Shown here piece by piece: positions 35,273 through 48,172 of a stretch of DNA of 64,000 nt. Source of the stretch: Alcanivorax sp. DP30 (GTDB lineage: Bacteria > Pseudomonadota > Gammaproteobacteria > Pseudomonadales > Alcanivoracaceae); the NCBI RefSeq assembly GCF_009882945.1, contig NZ_WTUY01000002.1, forward strand, positions 312,927-376,926, written 5' to 3'. The notes under the pieces were generated by a model that saw only the letters and a program-made list of their open reading frames with translations, did not search any database and was not told the origin of the DNA. Position numbers and translations under genes: made by a program. The first letter of the stretch is position 1. The number at the start of each line of letters is the position of its first letter.

Positions 35273-35770
35273 CTAGAGCCTTAACTCCCGCAATTCCGGA
35301 TTGCTCCCTCCCCGTTCCCATATGGCCTGGAAATCACGGGCCAGCCTGGGCGCCAGTGGCAGGCGATGACCGCAAAGGTGAATGCGCACCGGACGGGGCC
35401 AGCCTTTCGCTTCGAACAGTCCGGTGCCGTCACCGATGCCGAAACAGGCTTGAGGATCCCGATCGTCGTCCTGACTTTGCCGTAGCTGCAGGCGTGAAGG
35501 GAGGCGGCGCGCGAGGTGAATCAGGCGATGACCGTCACGGATTGCGGCTTCCTGGTCGTCAAACAGGACGCGGATATCAACCCGTTGGCTGGAGAGGGCG
35601 AGAGATTTGATGGCGTCGCAAACCGCCGAGTCGGCGGTCAGGGGGTCGAGCAACGGCACTCGCAGCCACAGGGAGCGCCGAGAGGCCCTGATCAGTAAAG
35701 CCAGCGCCTGGCTGGCTTCACTGTGCTTCACCGAGAGTAGCGTTTCATTCTTGCCTATCTCGAACGGCAT
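35273..35770 (-). CDS. conserved hypothetical protein, PLD-fold-like
   Basis: A 165-residue soluble protein. The pattern ALALLIRASRRSLWLRVPLLDPL, quoted in part (ASRRSLWLRVPLLDPL), and VDIRVLFDDQEAAIRDGHRL resemble one half of a phospholipase-D fold without the HKD catalytic motif. Similar proteins (DUF7931-like, by my recollection) sit beside a GNAT acetyltransferase in pseudomonads, as here: it begins 5 bp after the GNAT stop. The function is unknown. Co-transcription with the GNAT gene and roxA is likely. Confidence 0.65.
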   Translation of the reverse strand: MPFEIGKNETLLSVKHSEASQALALLIRASRRSLWLRVPLLDPLTADSAVCDAIKSLALSSQRVDIRVLFDDQEAAIRDGHRLIHLARRLPSRLQLRQSQDDDRDPQACFGIGDGTGLFEAKGWPRPVRIHLCGHRLPLAPRLARDFQAIWERGGSNPELRELRL

Positions 35771-35775
35771 GCCGA

Positions 35776-36201
35776 TCAGAGTAACGGTTTGAACATCTGA
35801 CGGTGAGGGATGTTGGCATCCATGAAGATGCCGCCCGAGACGGAGAATCCTGCAGATTCATAGAAGCTGGTAGCGTGGGTCTGGGCATGCAGGAAGATTT
35901 CTTCCATGCTTTTGGCGCGTGCGGCTTCCTCGGCGGCCACCAGCAGGGAGCTGCCTACGCCGTTGTTGCGCTGCTCTGACAGCACGCAAAGGCGGCTGAT
36001 CTGCCCGGTAGGGAGCAGCCGAATGCAGCCAATCGGATTCTTTTCTGCGTCCATGGCGAGGAAATGGACAGCGTCCTTGTCTTCGCCATCCCACTCCAGC
36101 TCTTCAGGGACATGTTGTTCGTCAATGAAAACCTGCTGGCGAAGCGCGCGCAGCGCTGCTTCATGCTCGTCCCAGCGGGTTTCGATGATGCTGATAGCCA
36201 T
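35776..36201 (-). CDS. GNAT-family N-acetyltransferase (ElaA/YjcF-like)
   Basis: A 141-residue acetyltransferase. The N-terminus, RALRQQVFIDEQHVPEELEW, is the substrate-loop pattern of the YjcF/ElaA subgroup. The acetyl-CoA pyrophosphate loop is the segment EQRNNGVGSSLL, and LHAQTHATSFYESAGF is the C-terminal beta-bulge region. The acceptor is unknown. The start at 36201 is favoured over an in-frame ATG at 36369, which lies inside roxA. It is 10 bp downstream of roxA and 5 bp ahead of the PLD-like gene, suggesting one operon. Confidence 0.88.
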   Translation of the reverse strand: MAISIIETRWDEHEAALRALRQQVFIDEQHVPEELEWDGEDKDAVHFLAMDAEKNPIGCIRLLPTGQISRLCVLSEQRNNGVGSSLLVAAEEAARAKSMEEIFLHAQTHATSFYESAGFSVSGGIFMDANIPHRQMFKPLL

Positions 36202-36211
36202 GGGGTTCTCG

Positions 36212-37339
36212 TTATAGCGGGGCGAAGAAGCCCTGTTCAATCCATTCATGAAGCAATTCCTGGGCGGTTTCTGACATGACCGCTTCCAGCTCGTTATGGG
36301 TGTAGCGTCGTTGGCTGGCCAAAAGCTGCACCAGCGGACGTTGTTGTTCTGTAAGCGCATGGGCTTCACCGTTCAGCCATACCCGGTTGCCCTGCATCAA
36401 CAGGCGAGTACTACCATGGCGAACCAGCGCGATTTCAGGATCGCGGATGCGAATATGGTGGTCATCCACGGCAAATTCAAGGCCATCCTGCCGAGGGGTG
36501 GAGAGCCAGCGATAAACTGCCTTCTCGATGGCCTCGGGGTTGAGCAGATCAAGGGCGCCGCGGATCAGTTGCTGACGATCAGCATCCGAAAGAATGGCGG
36601 GGTTGTTCGTCGGTGTGCGCTGCGGGTCACTGAACAGCATGCTGTCGGCCTCAGCCAGACATTCACCGGCGATTTCGGCCATCAGGATCTGGTAATCCGG
36701 GGCGCGAAAGCCCACGGACCAGGTAATGCAATCACTGTCTTCGGCCACGCCATGGTGTGCAACGCCAGGGGGCAGGTAGAGGACGTCACCGGGTTGGGCG
36801 ATGAATTCCTTCTGGACATTCATCTCCGCCAGCAACTTCAGATCAGGGTGTGGCTGGCGGGGGCTGTGGTCGTCGCAGAGATCGCCAATCTGCCAGCGGC
36901 GGGTACCACTGGCCTGAACCAGAAAAACGTCATAGCGGTCAAAATGCGGGCCCACACTGCCGCCCTTGGTGGCATAGCTCATCATGATGTCTTCGAGCCG
37001 CCAGCCTGGCAGGAAGTTAAAGCTGTCGAGAAGCAGGGAGCTTTCTGTCAGGAAATGGTCCACAGACTGGACCAGCAACGTCCAGTTCTCCTCGCCGACT
37101 TCACTGAAGATATTCTCTTCCAGCGGGCCCTGCGTCAGGGTCCAGGGGCCGTTACCCGCGCCCTGAATGATGCGTGCCTCCACGCCATCTTCCAGCGCCA
37201 GACCGGCCAGTGTGTCCGCATCAGGGCTGTCCAGTCCTCCGGCGGCGCCGGGCATGAACAGCGGGGCTTTCTGCCAGTACTGGCGAAGAAAGTCGGCGGC
37301 GGATAAGGGCAGCTGGAAATGGGGCAGGGAAGTGGGCAT
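36212..37339 (-). CDS. roxA: ribosomal protein L16 arginine hydroxylase (RoxA/YcfD), cupin JmjC
   Basis: A 375-residue Fe(II)/2-oxoglutarate oxygenase. The metal triad is in the JmjC core: His132 and Asp134 in GPHFDRYDVFLVQ and His195 or 196 in PPGVAHHGV. The C-terminal winged-helix region (YTHNELEAVMSETAQELLHE) is the dimer/substrate domain of ribosomal oxygenases. E. coli YcfD hydroxylates an arginine of ribosomal protein L16. In E. coli ycfD is also near purB, hflD, mnmA and nudJ, so this cluster is an old linkage. It is 50 bp downstream of purB on the same strand. Confidence 0.93.
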   Translation of the reverse strand: MPTSLPHFQLPLSAADFLRQYWQKAPLFMPGAAGGLDSPDADTLAGLALEDGVEARIIQGAGNGPWTLTQGPLEENIFSEVGEENWTLLVQSVDHFLTESSLLLDSFNFLPGWRLEDIMMSYATKGGSVGPHFDRYDVFLVQASGTRRWQIGDLCDDHSPRQPHPDLKLLAEMNVQKEFIAQPGDVLYLPPGVAHHGVAEDSDCITWSVGFRAPDYQILMAEIAGECLAEADSMLFSDPQRTPTNNPAILSDADRQQLIRGALDLLNPEAIEKAVYRWLSTPRQDGLEFAVDDHHIRIRDPEIALVRHGSTRLLMQGNRVWLNGEAHALTEQQRPLVQLLASQRRYTHNELEAVMSETAQELLHEWIEQGFFAPL

Positions 37340-37389
37340 AGGGAGTCTCGCCGGTAAGGGGCAGCGTAGCTGCCCCTGTCTTGTGGCGT

Positions 37390-39120
<1,731 letters not shown>

Positions 39121-39753
39121 CTATTTGAAATTAATAGACTCCATTGCTGAAATGATCTGCTTTCGTTTGAACAGCAAGTGCCAGCGCTTGCCGCCTAGTT
39201 GTTGCCACAGGAAGGCGGCCCGGACGCCGGCCAGGAACAGGGCACGGATCCGGGCGGCCTTGTCGTCGTCCTGGAGATGAGCCGGCTCGCCTTTAACCTG
39301 AATGCGAAAGCGAAAGGTGCCCAGGGTGTCCACATAGATGCTGGCCAGGCGGTGGCAGAAGGCATCGTCAGCCACATCGCTGAAGTGGGCCTGTTGTCCA
39401 TTGAGCGCCATAAGCCGGTGGCGGAGGATGTTGGTGGTGTCCGGGTTTTTGGCCAGCTTGGCAGCCAGGTGCAGCAGGGCCAGCCCATAGTTGAGCGGGC
39501 GCAGCGAGGCGCCACCACTGCTGCGATTGAGGCTCAGCTCCAGCAGAGACATGCCTTCGCGCAACAGCTCGGGTTGCGGGTAGATACTGTCAAAGCTGTC
39601 TGCATCCAGGGCCATGACCCCTTCGATCAACGCCCGTAAGGCGTGGGGGGCACAATCTCCACGCAGGGCAATGTCGTCGGCCAATTGGGCAGCCTGAAAT
39701 ACGGCAGCCAGTGCCAGAACCTGTTGTTGCTCAGGTGTGAAACGCTCGCTCAT
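39121..39753 (-). CDS. hflD: HflD homologue, lysogenization regulator family
   Basis: A 210-residue helical membrane-associated protein: VLALAAVFQAAQLADDIAL, the conserved NYGLALLHLAAKLAKNP, and the C-terminal IRALFLAGVRAAFLWQQLGG and LLFKRKQI. E. coli HflD binds lambda CII; the cellular function is unknown. It is encoded between mnmA and purB, as in E. coli. The start at 39753 is chosen as MSERFTPEQQQ, because the upstream frame runs into mnmA. Confidence 0.93.
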   Translation of the reverse strand: MSERFTPEQQQVLALAAVFQAAQLADDIALRGDCAPHALRALIEGVMALDADSFDSIYPQPELLREGMSLLELSLNRSSGGASLRPLNYGLALLHLAAKLAKNPDTTNILRHRLMALNGQQAHFSDVADDAFCHRLASIYVDTLGTFRFRIQVKGEPAHLQDDDKAARIRALFLAGVRAAFLWQQLGGKRWHLLFKRKQIISAMESINFK

Positions 39754-39772
39754 ACAAGTTTCCTTGGCTGTG

Positions 39773-40867
39773 TTACCGGGTATGCTGGATCGGGGCACCG
39801 CCCAGACAGACGGGGCCATCATAGAACACGACGGATTGCCCGGGGGTGACGGCGCGTTGGGGCTCGTCGAACAGCACATGAACACGGCCATCACCGGCAT
39901 CGCTGACAGTGCAGGCCTGGTCAGGCTGCCGGTACCGGGTCTTGGCGGTAAGCCTGGCCGGCAAGGTGGGTGGCTCAAGCGCTACCCACTGCATCGGCGC
40001 ACTGGTCAGCTCGCGACTGTAGAGCAGCGGGTGGTCTGTGCCCTGTACGGCAACCAGCACATTGCGGTCCAGATCCTTGCCTGCCACGTACCAGGGGGCG
40101 TCACCGGCATCCGCACGGCCACCGATACCCAGTCCCTGACGTTGCCCCAGCGTGTAGTACATCAGGCCATCATGCTGACCGATGTCATTACCATGGTCGT
40201 CCTCGATTCTGCCTGGCTGGGCCGGCAGGTATTGCTCAAGGAAGTCCTTGAAGCGCCGCTCACCGATGAAGCAGATGCCGGTGGAATCCTTTTTCTTGTG
40301 ATTGGCAAAGCCCTTTTCTTCCGCGATACGGCGCACCTCAGGCTTTTCCAGGTCACCCAGTGGAAACAGGGTCTGGTCAAACTTGCGGTAGTCCACGGCG
40401 TGCAGGAAATAGGTCTGGTCCTTGTTGGTATCCACGGCACGGACCAATTTTGCCGGGCCATTGTGGTCTACCTGGGCGTAGTGGCCGGTGGCGATATAGT
40501 CGGCGCCCAGAGTGATGGCATGGTCCAGAAAGGCCTGAAACTTGATTTCCTTGTTGCAGAGGATGTCGGGATTCGGGGTGCGGCCGGCACGGTATTCTTC
40601 CAGGAAATGCTCGAACACCCGGTCCCAGTACTCGCTGGCAAAGTTGGCCGTATGCAGTTCAATTCCCAGCACCCCGGACACCTGCATGGCATCCAGCAGG
40701 TCTTCGCGGGCGGTGCAGTATTCCGTGCCGTCGTCCTCATTCCAGTTCTTCATGAACAGGCCTTCCACCTGGTAACCGGCATCAATCAGCCGGGCGGCGG
40801 CCACTGAGGAATCCACACCGCCGGACATGCCGACAATGACGCGGGTATCTTGTGGAGCTTTCTTCAT
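39773..40867 (-). CDS. mnmA: tRNA-specific 2-thiouridylase
   Basis: A 364-residue MnmA that makes the 2-thio group of (m)cm5s2U34. The PP-loop is [13 protein letters not shown] (residues 12-24). The two catalytic cysteines are seen in [12 protein letters not shown] and [20 protein letters not shown] and the C-terminal beta domain complete the fold. The start at 40867 gives the expected N-terminus. It would get sulfur from TusBCD, encoded at 62.6-63.6 kb in the same window, via TusE, which is not present here. nudJ lies upstream with a 17-bp gap and hflD downstream with 19 bp. Confidence 0.97.
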   Translation of the reverse strand: MKKAPQDTRVIVGMSGGVDSSVAAARLIDAGYQVEGLFMKNWNEDDGTEYCTAREDLLDAMQVSGVLGIELHTANFASEYWDRVFEHFLEEYRAGRTPNPDILCNKEIKFQAFLDHAITLGADYIATGHYAQVDHNGPAKLVRAVDTNKDQTYFLHAVDYRKFDQTLFPLGDLEKPEVRRIAEEKGFANHKKKDSTGICFIGERRFKDFLEQYLPAQPGRIEDDHGNDIGQHDGLMYYTLGQRQGLGIGGRADAGDAPWYVAGKDLDRNVLVAVQGTDHPLLYSRELTSAPMQWVALEPPTLPARLTAKTRYRQPDQACTVSDAGDGRVHVLFDEPQRAVTPGQSVVFYDGPVCLGGAPIQHTR

Positions 40868-40884
40868 GCTACTGCCTATGACCG

Positions 40885-41352
40885 TTAGCCGCGCTGCAGC
40901 GGCCAGGGATGCTGATAAATGGTATCCAGGGGCAGACGGCGGCCGGACAGGTAGTCGTCCAGACAACGTTCCACCAGAGCGCTACGATGCCTGTCTCGCT
41001 GGGCACGAAACTCATCCGGGGTCAGCCACATGGCTTCCAGGATGCCGGTGTCCAGTTTCTGCCGGGGGTCATGACTCACCGGGCGGGCCACAAAGCAGGT
41101 GCGGTAATATACGCCGCCGCCTATGTGGGGCTGGAAAATGTACCACCCAAGCAGGTCAGTGATCTCCACCTGCCAGGCGGTTTCTTCCAGGGTTTCCCGG
41201 TAGGCCGCCTGCATCAGGGTTTCACCGAATTCGGCATGGCCGGCAGGCTGGTTGATGACTTCCTGCCCCTTGCTCATTTCGCGCACAAAGAGAAATCGGC
41301 CGTCTTGTTCCACTACGCAGGCCACAGTAATGTGCGGTTCAAAGCTGTTCAT
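40885..41352 (-). CDS. nudJ: Nudix hydrolase, NudJ-like
   Basis: A 155-residue Nudix protein. The Nudix box reads [20 protein letters not shown], with Ala in place of the last conserved Gly. E. coli NudJ hydrolyses thiamine pyrophosphate precursors (HMP-PP) and nucleoside triphosphates. The order nudJ-mnmA-hflD-purB is that of E. coli. The start at 41352 ([14 protein letters not shown]) matches the family; an upstream in-frame ATG at 41397 is unlikely. It is divergent from moaC with 111 bp between, which contain a GTGCCTG/CAGGCAC hairpin (41372-41397). Confidence 0.92.
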   Translation of the reverse strand: MNSFEPHITVACVVEQDGRFLFVREMSKGQEVINQPAGHAEFGETLMQAAYRETLEETAWQVEITDLLGWYIFQPHIGGGVYYRTCFVARPVSHDPRQKLDTGILEAMWLTPDEFRAQRDRHRSALVERCLDDYLSGRRLPLDTIYQHPWPLQRG

Positions 41353-41463
41353 AGCGATTCTGCCAATACGGGTGCCTGTGCAAACAGAATCAGGCACGAT
41401 GCTGTATGGAAAGGCGGGAATGGTAGCGCAGGCTGCGCTTCGACAACAGGCCGGGGATTGAGG

Positions 41464-41961
41464 ATGTCAGAGGATAGCTTTACCCATCTGGATGCTCGCG
41501 GGCAGGCCCAGATGGTGGATGTCACAGAGAAGGCCGTTACCCAGCGCGTAGCGGTGGCCGAGGCCAGGGTGCGCATGCAGCCGGAGACACTGGCAATGAT
41601 TGTGGATCAACGCCATCCCAAGGGTGACGTCCTGGCCACTGCGCGGATTGCGGGTATTCAGGCCGCCAAAAAGACCTGGGACCTGATTCCGCTTTGCCAT
41701 CCGCTACTGCTTACCCGGGTGAATGTACAGATCGAGGCGGACGGGGAAGATGCCCTGCGGATCGAGGTTCTCTGCAAACTCAGTGGTACCACCGGCGTAG
41801 AGATGGAAGCCCTGACGGGCGCATCCGTTGCCGCCCTGACTTTGTATGACATGTGCAAGGCGGTGGACCGCGGCATGGTTATTGAAAACGTCTGTCTTCT
41901 TGAGAAAGCAGGGGGCAGAAGTGGCCATTACCGAAGAGCTGCCGACCAGGCTGGCGAATGA
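41464..41961 (+). CDS. moaC: cyclic pyranopterin monophosphate synthase
   Basis: A 165-residue MoaC. Family landmarks: [50 protein letters not shown] with the active-site His, [20 protein letters not shown] (core [13 protein letters not shown]). It converts the MoaA product to cPMP, the first stable molybdenum cofactor precursor. ATG at 41464 with GAGG before it. It leads moaC-moaD-moaE; moaA and moaB are elsewhere. Confidence 0.96.
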   Translation: MSEDSFTHLDARGQAQMVDVTEKAVTQRVAVAEARVRMQPETLAMIVDQRHPKGDVLATARIAGIQAAKKTWDLIPLCHPLLLTRVNVQIEADGEDALRIEVLCKLSGTTGVEMEALTGASVAALTLYDMCKAVDRGMVIENVCLLEKAGGRSGHYRRAADQAGE

Positions 41962-41973
41962 AAGGGTAGTAAC

Positions 41974-42228
41974 ATGATTCAAGTGCGTTTGTTTGCAGCC
42001 TTGAGAGAGCGGGCGGGGCGGGACTTGCTGGAGCTGACATTACCCGCCGGTGTCAGCACCGTGGGGGAGCTGGTGGTCTGGTTGGAAGATAGTGATACCG
42101 CACTGGCAAGAGCCTTTGCGGCGACGCCATGCCGCATGGTGGCAGTCAATGAGGTGCTGGCCACTGAAGACACTGACATTGTAGACGGTGATGTGGTGGC
42201 ACTGTTTCCGCCGGTGACCGGCGGATGA
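41974..42228 (+). CDS. moaD: molybdopterin synthase sulfur-carrier subunit
   Basis: An 84-residue ubiquitin-like protein that ends in PPVTGG. The C-terminal Gly-Gly is thiocarboxylated by MoeB and delivers sulfur to MoaE-bound cPMP. N-terminal IQVRLFAALRERAGRD and VNEVLATEDTDIVDGDVVAL are typical. It is 12 bp after moaC, and its stop overlaps the moaE start as ATGA. Confidence 0.95.
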   Translation: MIQVRLFAALRERAGRDLLELTLPAGVSTVGELVVWLEDSDTALARAFAATPCRMVAVNEVLATEDTDIVDGDVVALFPPVTGG

Positions 42229-42698
42229 AAGCGCATTGCGCCGTTCAGGATGTCACGCTGGATAGCTGTGCGCCGCAGAAATGGCTCCATGATCAGGGCA
42301 TTAGTGGTGCCATTGTGCAGTTCTCCGGTCATGTGCGCGATGAAGACGGCCGTGTGGAAGCTCTGCATCTTGAGCATTATCCGGGTATGACAGAGCGGCT
42401 GCTGGGCACCATCATCGAGCATGCGGAGCAGCGGTGGCACATAAATGGTGCCTGGGTGGTGCACAGGGTTGGTACCATGCAGCTTGGAGACGAGATCGTT
42501 CAGGTGGCCGTTAGCGCCCAGCACCGGCAGGCGGCTTTTGAGGCCTGCGCGTTTATCATGGATGTGCTGAAAACCCGGGCGCCGTTCTGGAAGAAGGAGC
42601 TTATCGACGGTCGCTGGCACTGGGTCGAGGCCCGCGAGCGCGACGCCCTTGCGGCCGCGTCCTGGCTTTGCGGCGGGCTGGAGCATGAACCTCGGTAG
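42225..42698 (+). CDS. moaE: molybdopterin synthase catalytic subunit
   Basis: A 157-residue MoaE. It converts cPMP to molybdopterin with sulfur from Moa[21 protein letters not shown], then [31 protein letters not shown] and the catalytic-Lys region [17 protein letters not shown] (in part) are family segments. The last 98 bp overlap the 3' end of the convergent pseudouridine synthase gene on the other strand, so both C-termini share DNA. Confidence 0.95.
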   Translation: MKAHCAVQDVTLDSCAPQKWLHDQGISGAIVQFSGHVRDEDGRVEALHLEHYPGMTERLLGTIIEHAEQRWHINGAWVVHRVGTMQLGDEIVQVAVSAQHRQAAFEACAFIMDVLKTRAPFWKKELIDGRWHWVEARERDALAAASWLCGGLEHEPR

Positions 42699-43224
42699 TC
42701 TGCCACTCTCCCGGGGATAGTCCCTCCACTTTCCAGTCCCCGATTTGCCAGCGCACAAGGCGCAGGGTAGGGAAGCCAATAGCTGCCGTCATGCGTCGGA
42801 CCTGACGGTTTCGACCTTCGTCTATGGTGAGTTTCAGCCAGCTATCGGATACCGTTTTGCGGGAACGTACAGGTGGATTTCTCGGCCATAATGAGGGCGC
42901 GTCAATCCGCTGAACCTGTGCTGGCCTGGTGGGGCCATCCTTGAGGGTAATCCCCTGGCGTAATTTTTGCAGATCCCGGTCCCCGGGTTGGCCTTCCACC
43001 TGCACCAGGTAGGTTTTGGGCAGATGGAAACGCGGGCTGCTGATGCGCGCCTGAAGGCCTCCGTCATCTGTCAGCAACAGCAAGCCCTCAGAATCCCAGT
43101 CCAGCCGGCCTGCCGGATAGACACCAGGAACCGGAATGAACTCGCGCAGCGTTCGACGACCCTGATCATCCTGAAACTGGGATAGAACCTGAAAAGGTTT
43201 GTTTAACAAGATCAATTTCGCCAT
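42601..43224 (-). CDS. rluE: 23S rRNA pseudouridine(2457) synthase, RluE-like
   Basis: A 207-residue RsuA-family pseudouridine synthase without an S4 domain, as in RluE. The catalytic Asp is in [30 protein letters not shown] at the start and the C-terminal [20 protein letters not shown] are diagnostic. RluE modifies U2457 of 23S rRNA. The final 30 residues are very basic ([19 protein letters not shown]) and are encoded opposite the moaE 3' end, so this tail may have grown by overlap. ATG at 43224 is preferred to a TTG at 43236. Confidence 0.88.
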   Translation of the reverse strand: MAKLILLNKPFQVLSQFQDDQGRRTLREFIPVPGVYPAGRLDWDSEGLLLLTDDGGLQARISSPRFHLPKTYLVQVEGQPGDRDLQKLRQGITLKDGPTRPAQVQRIDAPSLWPRNPPVRSRKTVSDSWLKLTIDEGRNRQVRRMTAAIGFPTLRLVRWQIGDWKVEGLSPGEWQTTEVHAPARRKARTRPQGRRARGPRPSASDRR

Positions 43225-43306
43225 GGGAACTGACAATCCTGATGGGCCTGATTGATAGAATGAGTCGTGTTACTGGCCCGCTACGCTAACAAGGCTAAAC
43301 GGTCAG

Positions 43307-43315
43307 TGCTATACT
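43307..43315 (+). promoter_or_regulatory. idh extended -10
   Basis: TGCTATACT fits an extended -10 (TGnTATAnT), 125 bp upstream of idh. An identical 9-mer is found before icd (45825-45833). The leader between here and idh includes inverted repeats such as GGAG...CTCC near 43346-43358. Confidence 0.55.
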
Positions 43316-43377
43316 CGCCAACCCACGCAGAATACGGTTTATTCGGAGGGAGCACTCCTTTAGACCCGCTGATCTGA

Positions 43378-45663
<2,286 letters not shown>

Positions 45664-45684
45664 GACGCAGCCTTACAGGAAAGC

Positions 45685-45711
45685 AAAAAACCGGCGAGAG
45701 CCGGTTTTTTT
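45685..45711 (+). terminator. rho-independent terminator of idh
   Basis: A6 CCGGC-GAGA-GCCGG T7 directly after the idh stop. A strong intrinsic terminator that separates idh from icd. Confidence 0.93.
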
Positions 45712-45824
45712 GTTTCTGGTGTCTGAACAGGGGCGGGGCTTTCTGCAACAAACCGGCGCTTCTCAAAGTGGACTCTACCCTTGGTGAGTAGAGCGAGCCG
45801 GCATCTGGCCAAGACCGGGGCTGG

Positions 45825-45849
45825 TGCTATACTCAACGTATACGTTGAG
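45825..45849 (+). promoter_or_regulatory. icd extended -10 overlapped by an 18-bp palindrome
   Basis: TGCTATACT (45825-45833) is an extended -10. A perfect 18-bp palindrome, CTCAACGTATACGTTGAG (45832-45849), overlaps its last two bases and would cover the transcription start. It is a candidate operator for a dimeric repressor. The regulator is not identified. Confidence 0.7.
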
Positions 45850-45878
45850 CGCGCTTTTATGCAGAGGGAGTAGTGTAG

Positions 45879-47141
<1,263 letters not shown>

Positions 47142-47170
47142 CAGACACCCATTTACGCAAAGCGAGTACC

Positions 47171-47199
47171 AGGCGCCGCGGGGTTACTCGGCGGCGCCT
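47171..47199. terminator. hairpin between icd and cspD
   Basis: AGGCGCCGC (47171-47179) and GCGGCGCCT (47191-47199) form a perfect 9-bp stem with an 11-nt loop. The cspD stop (47184-47186) lies in the loop and its last codons in the right arm. On the icd side it is followed by TGTTCGTTTTG, a weak U-tract. Confidence 0.6.
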
Positions 47200-47456
47200 T
47201 GTTCGTTTTGAAGGGAGGGCTGGGCCTCTTCGTCGACTTCGTTGCTGGCGTCGCCGTTTGCACGGAGATTCACTGCATGGAACCCCTTGTTGGCAGGCTG
47301 AACTTCATACTCTACCGGTTGGCCGGCCTTGAGGCTTTTGTAGCCGTCCATCTGGATGTAGGAATAATGAACGAAGAGGTCTTCGCCTCCTTCATCTGGT
47401 CTAACGAATCCGTACCCTTTGGCGTTGTTAAACCACTTTACTCTTCCCGTTGCCAT
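47184..47456 (-). CDS. cspD: cold-shock-domain protein CspD-like
   Basis: A 90-residue CspD: cold-shock domain (residues 1-67) with RNP1-like KGYGFVRPDEG and RNP2-like DLFVHYSYI. A 23-residue acidic, Gln-rich tail follows. E. coli CspD inhibits DNA replication in stationary phase; its position next to clpS-clpA is conserved. The start ATG at 47456 has AAGGACC before it. The divergent space to clpS is 302 bp. Confidence 0.93.
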   Translation of the reverse strand: MATGRVKWFNNAKGYGFVRPDEGGEDLFVHYSYIQMDGYKSLKAGQPVEYEVQPANKGFHAVNLRANGDASNEVDEEAQPSLQNEQGAAE

Positions 47457-47758
47457 GGTCCTTCCCTCTGCCTATCCAATGGCTTGAAAAGCCTTGCCGG
47501 ATGCTGCTGAGCACGCAGGGCGTGGTTCAGTAGCCTCTCTGGCTTTTCGTTTCTTTTTATTCAACGGTGTCCGCTGCGTTACACTGGTTACCTGGTCATG
47601 AAAAATGACAGCAAGGTATTGTGCAACTTTTAAACATGCGTCGCAGGGTGTCAACCCCGTGCCAAATCAATGGTCGCGGGGGCTTGAAAAAAGGATGACC
47701 GCCCATCATTTCATCATTGCCTGTTGACGCCGGCAGGGTTACAACGGTTTAACGACAT
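47457..47758. other. 302-bp divergent regulatory space between cspD and clpS
   Basis: No gene is apparent. A possible clpS promoter is TTGACG at 47723-47728 with a weak -10 about 17 bp on (GTTTAA). The cspD side has room for a long 5' leader, as cold-shock mRNAs often have. An AT-rich patch, TTTCTTTTTATTCAA (47550-47564), lies within it. I see no clear operator. Confidence 0.4.
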
Positions 47759-48145
47759 ATGAATTGGCAATATCAGTGGCACCCGGACATGAATCAACTG
47801 AACGGCCCGATAGTCTCAGGGCCATCGGATTCACCCTCGGAACCGGATCGCCCAGGAGACCTGGCCGTCGAGGAGGCCAAACCCAAACTCAAGCAACCCT
47901 CCATGTACAAGGTGTGGATGCTCAATGATGACTACACCCCGATGGATTTCGTGGTGGAGGTGCTTGAGGACTTCTTCAATATGGGGCGGGAGCAGGCCAC
48001 TCGGGTCATGCTGGCGGTTCATACGGAAGGAAAGGCTGTCTGCGGGGTTTTCCCCCGGGATATCGCCGAAACCAAGGCCACTCAGGTGGTTGAATATGCC
48101 CGCGAGAATCAGCATCCGCTGATGTGTCAGGTCGACGAGGCCTGA
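47759..48145 (+). CDS. clpS: ATP-dependent Clp protease adaptor ClpS
   Basis: A 128-residue ClpS (118 if the ATG at 47789 is used; neither has a strong ribosome site). The core starts at [20 protein letters not shown], which contains the N-degron pocket Asp/Met residues, followed by [19 protein letters not shown]. ClpS binds proteins with N-terminal Leu, Phe, Tyr or Trp and passes them to ClpA. It is 27 bp before clpA. bpt and aat, which make such N-termini, lie 2.7-4.2 kb further on. Confidence 0.95.
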   Translation: MNWQYQWHPDMNQLNGPIVSGPSDSPSEPDRPGDLAVEEAKPKLKQPSMYKVWMLNDDYTPMDFVVEVLEDFFNMGREQATRVMLAVHTEGKAVCGVFPRDIAETKATQVVEYARENQHPLMCQVDEA

Positions 48146-48172
48146 TCCGGGTACTGGCAGTGAGGTAGCCTT

